Assembly (NCBI RefSeq): GCF_009371985.2
Contig: NZ_VIKU02000006.1
Span: 62,001 to 126,000 of the forward strand
Reading direction: 5' to 3'
Length of the DNA stretch: 64,000 nt
Source: Pelagihabitans pacificus
Lineage (GTDB): Bacteria > Bacteroidota > Bacteroidia > Flavobacteriales > Flavobacteriaceae
In this document: positions 55,219-63,752 of the stretch, piece by piece
Layout of the letters: the number at the start of each line of letters is the position of its first letter
Numbering within the stretch: position 1 is the stretch's first letter
Position numbers and translations under genes: made by a program
Notes under the pieces: model-generated
What the model was told of the DNA's origin: nothing
Database searches by the model: none
What the model saw: the letters and a program-made list of their open reading frames with translations, nothing else

Positions 55219-57093
55219 CTAAATAAATTTTTTATCGATCTCATTTTCGGTGATAGTAATATATATGGGTTTGTTAAACGGACTCACCATGGGTTCTTTG
55301 CATGCAAATAGGTCGTTTACCAAAGCTAATTGGGAAGCACTTTCCAAAACCTCCCCCGTTTTAACCGCCAAGGTTTTAGCCAATGTTTTGGAGAGGATAT
55401 CTGTTTGGGAAAAACTTCCATTCCCCACTTCCAACTGGCAATCGGCAATCAGCTGATCCAAGACCATACCCACCTCGCTTTCGGGAACTAGTAAGGGAAC
55501 ACCGCTTACCTGCACCAACTCCTCCGTAATTTTATCGAAAACAAAACCTATGGCAACCAAAGTGTCTTTTATATCTTTCAAAACTACAACATCGGTCTTC
55601 GAAAAGGAAAGCGACAAAGGAAATAACAGTTGCTGGCTTACCGCTTGCTTTACCGTACTGTTTTTGAGAAATTTTTCATACAGTACTCGCTGATGTGCCC
55701 GACTTTGATCGATAACGAGCATACCCGATTTTATGGTAGTTACAATATATTTTCTTCTCAATTGAAAAGTGGTGGCAATGGAATGGGTCGTGTCGGCTTG
55801 CCCTTCAAAAATGGACCCGGTGATACTATCCGATTCGAACCGTAAGTTACCAAAATTAGTTTCCTCGCTTCCCATGTCAGATTTCAGCCCCACGTATAAA
55901 CCTTCCCAATTTGCCGCCCCTCGGCCAGTTCCAGCGACCGCCCCTAATTGATATGTCTTGGTAGCAACCTCTTTATTTCCCGATTCGACAAAAGGGTTGA
56001 AAGAGGGGTCGACGGTAATTTTCGGTATCGTTGCGCTTTTGTCCTTGTAGGAATAAGGCGTGGCTAGATTTTGATCGGTCTCAAAATCCAGGGCGGGCAC
56101 TACATTGAACTGGCCCAAGCTATGTTTGATGGTAGAGCGCAATATGGCATAAAGCGTATGTTCGTCATCGAACTTTACCTCTGTTTTAGTAGGGTGGATA
56201 TTGATATCTATAGAACCGGGATCTACCTGCAGATATAAAAAGTAGCCAGGATGGCAGTCAGGTTTCACCAAACCTTCGAATGCGGCAAGCACGGCATGAT
56301 GCAGATACGGACTTTTTATAAAACGATCGTTCACGAAAAAGAACTGCTCGCCCCTACTCTTTTTTGCAAATTCGGGTTTATTGATGAATCCTGAAATCTT
56401 GACTACCTGGGTCTCTTCCTGAACCGGGACTAATTTTTGATTTGTCTTACTACCAAATACGTGAACGATTCGCTGTCGTAAATTACATTTGGGCAATCCG
56501 AACAGTTCGCTCCCGTTTACGTAGTAATGAAATGAAATCTGTGGATGTGCCAAGGCCACACGGTGAAATTCATCGGTAATATGCCGAAGCTCTACCTGAT
56601 TTGATTTTAAAAAATTTCGGCGCGCGGGAATATTGAAAAACAAATGTTTAACCGATATGGATGTTCCTTTTGGTACCACTTGGACCTCTTGGAAAATGAT
56701 TTTGCTTCCTTCGATCTTTAAATGGGTACCCAACTCGGCCTCTTCGGGCTTTGTTTGCATCTCTACATGGGCAATAGCGGCAATAGAGGCTAATGCCTCC
56801 CCGCGAAAACCCTTGGTCGAAAGTTTAAAAAGGTCTTCGGCCCGGTTTATTTTGGAAGTCGCGTGGCGCTCAAAACTCAAACGGGCATCGGTCTCGCTCA
56901 TTCCAGACCCATCGTCTACGACCTGTATAAGGGTCTTGCCGCCATCCTTAATAATCAACTTTATAGTTTCCGCGCCTGCATCGATAGCGTTTTCCAACAA
57001 CTCTTTCACAACGGAAGCAGGCCGTTGTACCACTTCTCCCGCCGCAATTTGATTCGCAACATGGTCTGGCAAAAGTTTAATGATATCTGCCAT
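55219..57093 (-). CDS. mutL: DNA mismatch repair protein MutL
   Basis: MutL couples MutS to strand processing. The N-terminal GHKL ATPase is intact: IAAGEVVQRPASVVKELLENAIDAGA, QVVDDGSGM, FERHATSKI and STKGFRGEALASIAAIAHV in residues 15-110. A long linker separates it from the C-terminal dimerisation region (about 430-624). The usual endonuclease motif DQHAxxExxxxE reads DQSRAHQRVLYE at 462-473, and the final block that is normally CPHGRP-like reads SPFNKPIY (about 604-611), so nuclease residues appear altered. The start overlaps the stop of the upstream small gene by one base. Confidence 0.95.
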   Translation of the reverse strand: MADIIKLLPDHVANQIAAGEVVQRPASVVKELLENAIDAGAETIKLIIKDGGKTLIQVVDDGSGMSETDARLSFERHATSKINRAEDLFKLSTKGFRGEALASIAAIAHVEMQTKPEEAELGTHLKIEGSKIIFQEVQVVPKGTSISVKHLFFNIPARRNFLKSNQVELRHITDEFHRVALAHPQISFHYYVNGSELFGLPKCNLRQRIVHVFGSKTNQKLVPVQEETQVVKISGFINKPEFAKKSRGEQFFFVNDRFIKSPYLHHAVLAAFEGLVKPDCHPGYFLYLQVDPGSIDINIHPTKTEVKFDDEHTLYAILRSTIKHSLGQFNVVPALDFETDQNLATPYSYKDKSATIPKITVDPSFNPFVESGNKEVATKTYQLGAVAGTGRGAANWEGLYVGLKSDMGSEETNFGNLRFESDSITGSIFEGQADTTHSIATTFQLRRKYIVTTIKSGMLVIDQSRAHQRVLYEKFLKNSTVKQAVSQQLLFPLSLSFSKTDVVVLKDIKDTLVAIGFVFDKITEELVQVSGVPLLVPESEVGMVLDQLIADCQLEVGNGSFSQTDILSKTLAKTLAVKTGEVLESASQLALVNDLFACKEPMVSPFNKPIYITITENEIDKKFI

Positions 57094-57392
57094 TATTTCG
57101 GTAGGAATATTGAGAGGTCAAAATCGATGATGTAGAGAAAAATAAGTACAAGGATGGAAAAAATAATAAGAAATCTAATTTTGAGATTCCGATCTCCCTC
57201 ACGTCGCAGGTCAGCCATGGCCGATCCCAATTTGCGCTTTAATCCTCGTTGATTGCCAACTGTAGTCCGATACTTGTCGAACCTGTTCTCAAACTTAAAA
57301 GGACTTTCCCCTGTTTCGCTTTTGTAATAACGCGGGGTATAACCGAACGTTCTATTCTTCTTTAGCTTTGTTATTTTATCAAAAACCCCCAT
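57093..57392 (-). CDS. Small membrane protein, often mislabelled 'riboflavin synthase beta subunit'
   Basis: This 99-residue protein starts at ATG 57392 (MGVFDKITKLKKN); an upstream TTG is less likely. Its N-terminal three quarters are basic and contain FGYTPRYYK and NQRGLKRKLGSAM. The C-terminal 25 residues form one transmembrane helix (FLIIFSILVLIFLYIIDFDLSIF). Similar short proteins near ribH in Flavobacteriia carry a riboflavin-synthase name, but nothing in the sequence resembles the lumazine synthase fold. It overlaps mutL by one base (TAATG), so the two are co-translated. The function is unknown. Confidence 0.82.
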   Translation of the reverse strand: MGVFDKITKLKKNRTFGYTPRYYKSETGESPFKFENRFDKYRTTVGNQRGLKRKLGSAMADLRREGDRNLKIRFLIIFSILVLIFLYIIDFDLSIFLPK

Positions 57393-57580
57393 AACTTCAA
57401 AGTTACTTAAAATCAAAAAATATGCCGTAAACGGATTGCCAATTTTTGTTAACAGGAGTCAAGCCGTACAGGTCTGAAGTTTGGGTTGGGGAAAGACTCT
57501 TATTGCGGTGCGACCTTCTAGGAAATACAGCTGAAAATCGATTGTTCCTGTAGATGGCGGTATGGGCATGCGCGATGGTA

Positions 57581-58063
57581 CTACGTTCCCAGCACCGCCA
57601 TTTGAATGGCTGCTATGGCGGCCTCGGTTCCCTTATTACCGTGCTTTCCACCACTGCGGTCCTTGGCCTGCTGCAAGGTGTTGTCGGTTAGTACGCAAAA
57701 AATCACCGGTGTATCGAAATGCACGTTCAGGTCCTTGATTCCCTGTGCAACGGCACTACAAACAAAATCAAAGTGCTTCGTTTCACCTTGAATGACACTG
57801 CCGATAGCAATAACCGCATCTACCTGTTGGGTAGTCAACATTTTTTTACAACCGAAGGTCAATTCAAAACTTCCCGGTACGTTCCAGCGACGAATATTTT
57901 CGGTCTTTGCCCCACAGTCCATCAAAGCTTCGCGGGCACCTTTAAAAAGAGCCTCCGTAATCTCGTGGTTCCATTCCGAAACAACAATCCCAAACCGGAG
58001 GTGCTCCGCGCTTGGGATTATTGTTTTATCGTATACCGATAAATTCTTATTCTCTGTGGCCAT
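57581..58063 (-). CDS. ribH: 6,7-dimethyl-8-ribityllumazine synthase
   Basis: RibH condenses a pyrimidine amine with dihydroxybutanone phosphate in riboflavin synthesis and forms a 60-mer or pentamer. Recognisable blocks are VVSEWNHEITEALFKGA (residues about 29-45), NVPGSFELTFGCK, AVIAIGSVIQGETKHFDFVCSAVAQGI with the catalytic His, and VIFCVLTDNTLQQAKDRSGGKHGNKG. Length (160) is typical. Its start overlaps the TPR gene stop by one base, so the pair is coupled. Confidence 0.95.
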   Translation of the reverse strand: MATENKNLSVYDKTIIPSAEHLRFGIVVSEWNHEITEALFKGAREALMDCGAKTENIRRWNVPGSFELTFGCKKMLTTQQVDAVIAIGSVIQGETKHFDFVCSAVAQGIKDLNVHFDTPVIFCVLTDNTLQQAKDRSGGKHGNKGTEAAIAAIQMAVLGT

Positions 58064-58830
58064 TATTGTCCGCTTTTGGCCATACCGATAAAGGCATCGA
58101 TGCTCTTTGCCTCGTCCGAACCTGAAAACTCGTCCTTGATTTTTTGAAAATACTGTACGGCCTTATCGTTTTGACCTAATTCCATAGCCGTGATACCGGC
58201 CTTATAAAGGTATTTGGGTGTGGTGTAGTCATTGGTGCTATGTGCAAGCGCCTCCTCATAGTAGCCCAGAGCCTCAGCAGGCTGGTTCAACTGCATAAAG
58301 GCATCCCCTAATCCGCCTTTGGCCATAGCGCCTAAGATGGCATCGTCGGAAGAGAAATCACTGAGGTGGGTAATCGCTTCCTGATACTTTTGCATATTCA
58401 AATAAGCCATTCCGGCGGAGTAGTTGGCCAAATTTGCCGCTTTGGTACCTGGATATTCATCGATGATATCCAAGAAACCATATTTGCCCTCTGCCCCGTT
58501 CAAAGCCAAATTATAAAGGGAATCTTTCTCGCTCGTTGCGTTCAACGCCTGATCAAAATACTGCTGCGGATAATACAATTCATTGGCGGCATTGGCATCT
58601 TTCGGTTTTTGGACGAACTGATTGTACGCTAGAAAACCCAAAAGGGCAACGGCAATCACACCGATAACCCCCAAAATATAGTTTTGATTCTTGGAAACCC
58701 AAGCTTCGGTCTTCGAGGCTCCCTCGTCCAAAGAACTAAAAACCTCAGCGGTAGTACTTTCCTGCTCATCGAATCGCTGTTCCTCTCCCTTATTTTTCGG
58801 CTTGTAGCCCCGCTTCTTGTATGTTGCCAT
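58063..58830 (-). CDS. Tetratricopeptide-repeat protein with one N-terminal membrane helix
   Basis: This 255-residue protein has a basic, Lys-rich N-terminus, a single helix at about residues 51-70 (YILGVIGVIAVALLGFLAY) and four or more TPR-like pairs in the periplasmic part (YSAGMAYLNMQKYQEAITHL, GDAFMQLNQPAEALGYYEEAL, KAGITAMELGQNDKAVQYF). The layout resembles YfgM/BamD-like proteins that assist envelope assembly. It is paired with ribH in many Flavobacteriaceae, without known reason. It diverges from recF. Confidence 0.87.
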   Translation of the reverse strand: MATYKKRGYKPKNKGEEQRFDEQESTTAEVFSSLDEGASKTEAWVSKNQNYILGVIGVIAVALLGFLAYNQFVQKPKDANAANELYYPQQYFDQALNATSEKDSLYNLALNGAEGKYGFLDIIDEYPGTKAANLANYSAGMAYLNMQKYQEAITHLSDFSSDDAILGAMAKGGLGDAFMQLNQPAEALGYYEEALAHSTNDYTTPKYLYKAGITAMELGQNDKAVQYFQKIKDEFSGSDEAKSIDAFIGMAKSGQ

Positions 58831-58851
58831 TCTATTTTTTTATTGATCGCG

Positions 58852-58880
58852 CAAAAATAAAGTTTTTATCCAAAACCAAA
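58852..58880 (-). promoter_or_regulatory. Promoter for the TPR-ribH operon
   Basis: On the minus strand TTTG (58880-58877) and TATTTTTG (58859-58852) are 17 bases apart. The -7 element ends 21 bases before the TPR gene's ATG. Confidence 0.45.
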
Positions 58881-58895
58881 AGGGTATTTATTCGT

Positions 58896-58903
58896 TATTT
58901 TTG
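58896..58903 (+). promoter_or_regulatory. -7 element for the recF operon
   Basis: TATTTTTG matches the -7 consensus and lies 53 bases before the recF ATG. No TTG lies at the expected -33 distance. Confidence 0.4.
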
Positions 58904-58956
58904 GATATTTTACCAGATAGCACGGTACGTAAATCCTTAAACTCGACCGAACAAGA

Positions 58957-60036
58957 ATGTTTCTGAAAAAGTTATCACTTGTCAATTACAAAAACTTTGA
59001 ATCACGGGAATTCGAATTCGATCGTAAAATCAATTGCTTTGTCGGATCGAACGGTATCGGAAAAACGAATATACTTGATTCGATCTATCACCTTTCGTTC
59101 GGCAAAAGTTACTTTAATCCTCTAGCCACCCAGAACGTACGGCACGGAGCGGATTTTTTCGTAATCGAGGGGGAATTTGAAAAGAACGGTCGCGAAGAAA
59201 AAATCGTTTGTAGCTTTAAGAAAAGTACCAAGAAAATCATCAAAAGAAACGGGAAAACCTACGACAAACTATCCGACCATATTGGTTTTCTGCCCCTTGT
59301 CATTATTTCTCCCGCAGATAGGGACTTAATTATGGAAGGAAGCGAAACCAGAAGAAAATTCATCGATGGGGTTATTTCGCAATCCGACAAAGCCTATCTT
59401 CAAGATCTTATCAAATACAATAAAGTGCTCGCACAGCGAAATTCCCTTCTCAAGTATTTTGCACTCAATCATACCTTTGACCTGGACACCCTATCGGTTT
59501 ACAACGGGCAGTTACATGAATACGGATCTGAAATTTTTAAAAAACGGGTCGCTTTTCTTAAAGTATTTGCCCCTATCTTTCAGGAGCAGTACGGCAGCAT
59601 CTCCGGAGGAGTCGAAGAAGTATCGCTTTCCTATGAGAGCAAAATGTTGGAAGATACGCTGCAATCCTTGTTGGAAAAGAATATAGAGCGGGATCGCGCC
59701 TTGCAATATACCGGTGTGGGTATTCACAAAGATGATCTTGGCTTTGAAATCGATGGGCATCCAATCAAAAAATTCGGAAGCCAGGGACAGCAAAAATCGT
59801 ATTTGATCGCGTTGAAGTTCGCACAGTTTCAGTTTATACAGGAACAGGCAAAAACAACCCCCATTTTGTTGTTGGACGACATTTTTGATAAATTGGATGA
59901 GCAGCGCGTAGGCCATATTATTGCGCTGGTCGACGATAAGAACTTTGGACAGCTGTTTATCAGCGATACGCATGCCGAGCGCACCGAAAATGTAATCAAG
60001 AACATCCATCAATCCTATAAAATCTTTAAATTGTAG
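58957..60036 (+). CDS. recF: DNA replication and repair protein RecF
   Basis: RecF is an SMC-like ABC ATPase that helps load RecA at gaps. Walker A is GSNGIGKT at residues 30-37, the signature is [20 protein letters not shown], and Walker B is [15 protein letters not shown]-terminal [14 protein letters not shown] is the usual RecF opening. At 359 residues it has normal length. It opens a compact plus-strand operon with a lipoprotein (2-base overlap region), DUF721 and possibly the Crp/Fnr gene. dnaA and gyrB are not adjacent, unlike in many phyla. Confidence 0.95.
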   Translation: MFLKKLSLVNYKNFESREFEFDRKINCFVGSNGIGKTNILDSIYHLSFGKSYFNPLATQNVRHGADFFVIEGEFEKNGREEKIVCSFKKSTKKIIKRNGKTYDKLSDHIGFLPLVIISPADRDLIMEGSETRRKFIDGVISQSDKAYLQDLIKYNKVLAQRNSLLKYFALNHTFDLDTLSVYNGQLHEYGSEIFKKRVAFLKVFAPIFQEQYGSISGGVEEVSLSYESKMLEDTLQSLLEKNIERDRALQYTGVGIHKDDLGFEIDGHPIKKFGSQGQQKSYLIALKFAQFQFIQEQAKTTPILLLDDIFDKLDEQRVGHIIALVDDKNFGQLFISDTHAERTENVIKNIHQSYKIFKL

Positions 60037-60037
60037 C

Positions 60038-60457
60038 ATGCGGAAATTTCATTATATCGGGTTGTTCTTTGTTGTTGTGGCATGCGTCGATACCATTTCC
60101 GAAGGAATCCTCACACGATTGAATGGCTATTGGGAAATCGAAAAAGTGGTATTCCCGGATGGAAATTCAAAGGAATATAAATCGAGTACCACGGTGGATT
60201 ATATTCAGTTGGAGAACCTCAAGGGTTTCCGCAAAAAGGTACAGCCCAAATTTGATGGCACGTACGACACTTCAAACGATGCGGAGTTATTTACCATAGC
60301 GGAACAGGAAGGGAAGTTTCACATCGTATATAAAAACGAAATGAGCGAATGGCGGGAGCGATTGGTCCGATTGGAGGAGAATGCCTTTTCGGTAATTAAT
60401 GAACAAGGCATCCGATATGATTACAAACGATTTGAACCTATTAAGGTCGATAACTAA
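60038..60457 (+). CDS. Lipocalin-like small lipoprotein
   Basis: This 139-residue lipoprotein has a signal peptide ending in FVVVAC (Cys16). The remainder is a beta-rich domain opening with LNGYWEIEKVVFPDGNSKEY, a lipocalin-like pattern frequent in Bacteroidota lipoproteins. It lies directly after recF and overlaps the DUF721 gene by one base (TAATG). Ligand and role are unknown. Confidence 0.8.
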   Translation: MRKFHYIGLFFVVVACVDTISEGILTRLNGYWEIEKVVFPDGNSKEYKSSTTVDYIQLENLKGFRKKVQPKFDGTYDTSNDAELFTIAEQEGKFHIVYKNEMSEWRERLVRLEENAFSVINEQGIRYDYKRFEPIKVDN

Positions 60458-60753
60458 TGGCAAAAAGAAAAAATGACCATTTAAAGCTTGGGGAGGCCCT
60501 TCGTGAATTCATCAACGAGAACAAACTGCAAAGAGGAATAGACAAGGTCGAGGTGCGCAAAGCGTGGACGGCCTTGATGGGTAACGGTGTCAACAACTAC
60601 ACTACCGCGGTGGAACTCCAGCGGGATACCCTTTTTGTTTCGCTTTCCTCTTCGGTACTCCGCGAAGAGCTCAGTCATGGAAAATCGAAAATCATTGCCC
60701 TATTGAACGAGGAATTAGGGAAAGATCTTATCAAGAAGTTAGTGCTTCGCTAA
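60457..60753 (+). CDS. DUF721 (DciA-like) protein
   Basis: This 98-residue cytosolic protein of the DUF721 family has the conserved centre VRKAWTALMGNGVNNYTTAVELQRDTLFVSLSSSVLREEL (about residues 28-70). DUF721 includes DciA, the helicase operator that loads DnaB where DnaC is absent. Linkage to recF supports a replication role, although short members of this family are not all proven to be DciA. It is translationally coupled to the upstream lipoprotein gene. Confidence 0.87.
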   Translation: MAKRKNDHLKLGEALREFINENKLQRGIDKVEVRKAWTALMGNGVNNYTTAVELQRDTLFVSLSSSVLREELSHGKSKIIALLNEELGKDLIKKLVLR

Positions 60754-60754
60754 T

Positions 60755-61324
60755 ATGAACGAGTTACAGGACTATATTATCTCGTATTTCGGCATCCGTT
60801 CGGCGGATTTGGGAAAATTGGCACCGCTCTTTGAACAACAAACGCTGGAAAAGGGAGCCTTTTTTGTTGAACAGGGCAGCTACTGCGATGCCTTAAGCTT
60901 TGTAAAAGAAGGCCATTTGAGAATATTTGCCGATTCGGAAAGTAAAGAGGTTACCCAATGGATTTCGGTCAAAGGACATTTCATTACGGATTTATCTAGT
61001 CTCATTTTTGACACGACCGCACGTTTTAGCATCCAAGCTTTGACCAATTGCCAGTTATATACGATACAAAAATCCAGCTATCGAAGGCTGCATGAGGTAG
61101 TCTCCGACTGGCCAAAGCTTGAAAAACTATTTCTGGCCAAATGTTTTATAACCCTGGAGAACCGTGTTTTTAATTTATTATCGCTTTCCGCAACCCAGCG
61201 CTACGAGCACTACTTCGAACAGAACAAGGAAGTTTTCAATCAAGTGCCCCTCCAATATATTGCCTCTTTGTTAGGCATGACCCCGGAGACCTTGAGCAGA
61301 ATTCGAACCAACCACACTTCTTGA
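60755..61324 (+). CDS. Crp/Fnr family transcriptional regulator
   Basis: This 189-residue regulator has an N-terminal cyclic-nucleotide-type beta barrel (KLAPLFEQQTLEKGAFFVEQGSYCDALSFVKEGHLRIF) and a C-terminal helix-turn-helix (QYIASLLGMTPETLSRIR). It lacks an FNR-type cysteine cluster and the full cAMP-binding phosphate cassette, so its signal is unclear. The recognition helix carries Glu178, Ser181 and Arg182, the E-x-x-S-R pattern by which FNR reads TTGA half-sites. A matching box overlaps its own stop codon. It starts two bases after DUF721. Confidence 0.9.
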   Translation: MNELQDYIISYFGIRSADLGKLAPLFEQQTLEKGAFFVEQGSYCDALSFVKEGHLRIFADSESKEVTQWISVKGHFITDLSSLIFDTTARFSIQALTNCQLYTIQKSSYRRLHEVVSDWPKLEKLFLAKCFITLENRVFNLLSLSATQRYEHYFEQNKEVFNQVPLQYIASLLGMTPETLSRIRTNHTS

Positions 61325-61334
61325 CATAGATCAA
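61321..61334. promoter_or_regulatory. FNR-like box TTGAC-N4-ATCAA
   Basis: TTGACATAGATCAA differs at one base from the FNR consensus TTGAT-N4-ATCAA. It overlaps the stop codon of the Crp/Fnr gene and lies 52 bases before the SRPBCC start. Relative to the -7 element at 61357-61364 its centre falls near -43, the position from which class II activators work. Confidence 0.6.
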
Positions 61335-61356
61335 GCGAACCCATTTCGAAATAGTC

Positions 61357-61364
61357 AATCTTTG
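61357..61364 (+). promoter_or_regulatory. Imperfect -7 element for the SRPBCC gene
   Basis: AATCTTTG matches TAnnTTTG except for its first base and lacks a TTG at -33. Such a weak promoter would fit dependence on an activator at the FNR-like box. Confidence 0.4.
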
Positions 61365-61385
61365 TAAGTAATAAAACAAGAAACA

Positions 61386-61799
61386 ATGACTATTCAAACC
61401 AGCATCATTATTAGGGCCACTCCCCGAAAAGTTTGGGACCACCTGCTCGATTTCGAATCCTATCCCGCGTGGAATCCGTTCATCACTTCCATAGTCGGAA
61501 AGGCCGAGAAGGGGCACCGAATCAAAGTGTATATCAGTGGTATGTCGTTTAAGCCAATGGTTTTGGAAAGTAAAACGGCCAAAGAACTTCGTTGGCGCGG
61601 CAGTCTTTGGTTCAAAGGACTCTTTGACGGTGAACACGTTTTTAAAATTCAACAAGTGTCGGATATTGAGGTAGTTTTTAATCACAGCGAGCGTTTCGAA
61701 GGAATTTTGGTTCCCCTTTTTAGAAAAAAACTCTTAATTGATACCAAAATGGGGTTTCATGCCATGAACAGCGCACTCAAGAATCTATGTGAATCATAA
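61386..61799 (+). CDS. SRPBCC-domain protein (polyketide cyclase/START-like)
   Basis: This single-domain protein of 137 residues has the Bet v 1-like fold, opening with IIIRATPRKVWDHLLDFESYPAWNPFI (residues about 7-33) and ending in a long helix with GFHAMNSALKNLCE. Members bind hydrophobic ligands; most bacterial single-domain ones have no known role. Its promoter region holds an FNR-like box, so it may be controlled by the Crp/Fnr protein encoded just before it. Confidence 0.87.
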   Translation: MTIQTSIIIRATPRKVWDHLLDFESYPAWNPFITSIVGKAEKGHRIKVYISGMSFKPMVLESKTAKELRWRGSLWFKGLFDGEHVFKIQQVSDIEVVFNHSERFEGILVPLFRKKLLIDTKMGFHAMNSALKNLCES

Positions 61800-61966
61800 A
61801 AGACATCCCTCTGAAGTACGCCCTTCGTTTAAAACCGGAGTCGGCCCAATCCCAAACCGGGAGAAGTTGTGAACGTGACCCCGATGCGATCGGTCAAGAC
61901 CGGATCAACCATCCCTGTTGTCGCGGAACCGGCTTTCAGGTAGATCAAGATGGCGGTTCCACTTAT

Positions 61967-61996
61967 AAAAAAGGCCTAGCGTTTTTACGCTAGGCC
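61967..61996 (-). terminator. Intrinsic terminator of ndk
   Basis: A perfect 10-base-pair stem (61973-61982 with 61987-61996) has a TTTT loop and is followed on the minus strand by a run of six T. It begins 25 bases past the ndk stop. Confidence 0.88.
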
Positions 61997-62020
61997 AACC
62001 ATTGCTTCTCTGTAAATTTC

Positions 62021-62440
62021 TTAGTAGACTTCCCTGCCTGAGAAGTGGAAAGCACCTTCGATCGAGGCGTTTTCATCACTATCGGAACCGTGTATCGCAT
62101 TTTCACCGATATCTTTTGCAAACAGCTTTCGGATGGTTCCTTCCGCCGCCTCTGCCGGGTTCGTAGCTCCAATCAAAGCCCGAAAATCCTCTACCGCGTT
62201 ATCTTTTTCCAAAATAGCCGAAACGATGGGCCCCCTGGTCATAAAATTGACCAACTCATCGAAAAAGGGACGTTCTTTGTGAATGGCATAAAATTCCTTG
62301 GCATCCCTCCTACTGAGTTGGGTGTATTTCATTGCGACGATTTTAAAGCCAGCACTCGTGATTTTCTCCAAAATGGCACCAATATGTCCGTTCTCGACGG
62401 CATCGGGCTTTATCATCGTAAAAGTTCTATTTGTAATCAT
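62021..62440 (-). CDS. ndk: Nucleoside diphosphate kinase
   Basis: Ndk transfers the gamma phosphate of ATP to nucleoside diphosphates through a phospho-His intermediate. ATG at 62440 begins [21 protein letters not shown]; a longer reading is not supported, as the promoter lies inside it. The active-site block is [20 protein letters not shown] (His near residue 115). [17 protein letters not shown] is also conserved. At 139 residues it is normal. It is a single gene with its own promoter and terminator. Confidence 0.95.
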   Translation of the reverse strand: MITNRTFTMIKPDAVENGHIGAILEKITSAGFKIVAMKYTQLSRRDAKEFYAIHKERPFFDELVNFMTRGPIVSAILEKDNAVEDFRALIGATNPAEAAEGTIRKLFAKDIGENAIHGSDSDENASIEGAFHFSGREVY

Positions 62441-62457
62441 GGTTAAAAAATTTTGCG

Positions 62458-62488
62458 CAAAAATAAGCTTTTCCCTACAATAGGCAAC
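62458..62488 (-). promoter_or_regulatory. Promoter for ndk
   Basis: GTTG (62488-62485) and TATTTTTG (62465-62458) on the minus strand are 19 bases apart, an excellent match to the phylum promoter. It lies 17 bases before the ndk ATG. Confidence 0.62.
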
Positions 62489-62626
62489 TATACCAACTTT
62501 CGCTTCGTTTTTTTGAAAATCGTTCAACCAAACCCGAAACAGAGCAGAACTTTCCTAGGGCCGGTAATGCCAGGATAATCGAAATCTCCAAAGTTGCCTA
62601 CTTTCCCTGCAAAACTTCCGTTTAAT

Positions 62627-63676
62627 TCAGTACTTCCGTCGCAAGTCGTTCAGTACAACCCCATTGTCACCCACCATCATCAACTGGACCGTTTTGGTCA
62701 GAAAATCGAAACGCAGTAAACCAAAACTCTCAGTGGAAACCACCTCTCCTACCCTAAACGGATTTGGCTCCCCCTTGAAATCCGAATAGGCATGGGTAAG
62801 GCCGCTGCTTGTAAAATCTATTAAGGGATATGACAGACCCTCGACCCGTGTCTGGGAAAACTCCGAAATATGGCGATCCCCGGAGAGAAAAAGAACCCCT
62901 TGGGCACCAGATTCCACAATCATCTTTTTCAGTTTATCCACCTCATGCGGAAAATTGCCCCAGCACTCAAAGCCATGTTCGTTCGATAGCACCTGAATGC
63001 TACTGACAATGAGATTGAAGTCTGCCTCTGAGGTCTTCAGTTGGTTTTCCAACCATTGCCATTGGACGTCGCCCAATAAGGTCCCCTCACCGTACCTATT
63101 GGGTTTTATTCGTTTATCCGTCTCCGTATCGGGTGTCAAGGACGTCCTGAAGTAACGGGTATCAAGGACGATAATCTTGATGCTTCCATTCCAACGCTGA
63201 AAGTCATGTACCGTATAGACCCCTTCTTGTTTTCTTCTAGGACTGTCTTTTGGAACCCCCATAAAATCAAGAAATTCCTGTTGGCTTTCACGCTTGGCCG
63301 TAAATTCCCGCCCTCCATCGTTGAGCCCATAATCATGATCGTCCCAGGTGCCGACTACAGGTACCCTTTTGGTCAACCGCTTATACCCTTTCACTTCTTG
63401 CTGCGCCCGGTACATCCCACGAAGTTGCTCGATATCGTCGGTATCCGCATAGATATTGTCGCCTCCCCAAATCCAGATATTTGGATTCGTGCTTAGAATA
63501 TCGTCCCACAATACATTGTCGATATCGGTCTTGTTACAGGAGCCAAACGCAATGGTAAAATCTGAATTTATCTGGACGGGAGCGGTACCATTTGGGGTTT
63601 GGGAGGTATTAATTTGCGTTGCTTTGCAGCCGAGCATTAAAACGGATGTTAATAGGGCAATTGTTAATCGGTTCAT
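62627..63676 (-). CDS. PhoD-like alkaline phosphatase family lipoprotein
   Basis: This 349-residue exported phosphatase or phosphodiesterase starts at ATG 63676, which gives a lipoprotein signal ending in VLMLGC (Cys17); the frame continues upstream but crosses the promoter region. The PhoD-type metallophosphatase domain shows IAFGSCNKTD, WIWGGDNIYADTD, GTWDDHDYGLNDGG and LFLSGDRHISEFS, which supply the metal ligands. PhoD relatives use Ca/Fe and act on phosphodiesters. It diverges from the nrnA-like gene at the window edge. The substrate is not known. Confidence 0.92.
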   Translation of the reverse strand: MNRLTIALLTSVLMLGCKATQINTSQTPNGTAPVQINSDFTIAFGSCNKTDIDNVLWDDILSTNPNIWIWGGDNIYADTDDIEQLRGMYRAQQEVKGYKRLTKRVPVVGTWDDHDYGLNDGGREFTAKRESQQEFLDFMGVPKDSPRRKQEGVYTVHDFQRWNGSIKIIVLDTRYFRTSLTPDTETDKRIKPNRYGEGTLLGDVQWQWLENQLKTSEADFNLIVSSIQVLSNEHGFECWGNFPHEVDKLKKMIVESGAQGVLFLSGDRHISEFSQTRVEGLSYPLIDFTSSGLTHAYSDFKGEPNPFRVGEVVSTESFGLLRFDFLTKTVQLMMVGDNGVVLNDLRRKY

Positions 63677-63697
63677 AGGTGAATATCTAGGCTTCCG

Positions 63698-63705
63698 CAA
63701 AAATA
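63698..63705 (-). promoter_or_regulatory. -7 element for the PhoD-like gene
   Basis: TATTTTTG on the minus strand lies 21 bases before the ATG at 63676 and supports that start. No clear -33 element is seen. Confidence 0.4.
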
Positions 63706-63739
63706 GCCATTTCAACCATAGGTCTATATTATTAAATTG

Positions 63740-63747
63740 TATCTTTG
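63740..63747 (+). promoter_or_regulatory. -7 element for the nrnA-like gene
   Basis: TATCTTTG matches the -7 consensus, five bases before the ATG at 63753, so the transcript would be nearly leaderless. The -33 region has no TTG. Confidence 0.4.
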
Positions 63748-63752
63748 CCCGC

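Noticed and set aside
61800-62020. 221-base gap between the SRPBCC gene and ndk as a possible decayed gene or RNA
   Set aside because: Apart from the ndk terminator no open frame, RNA fold or repeat could be supported.
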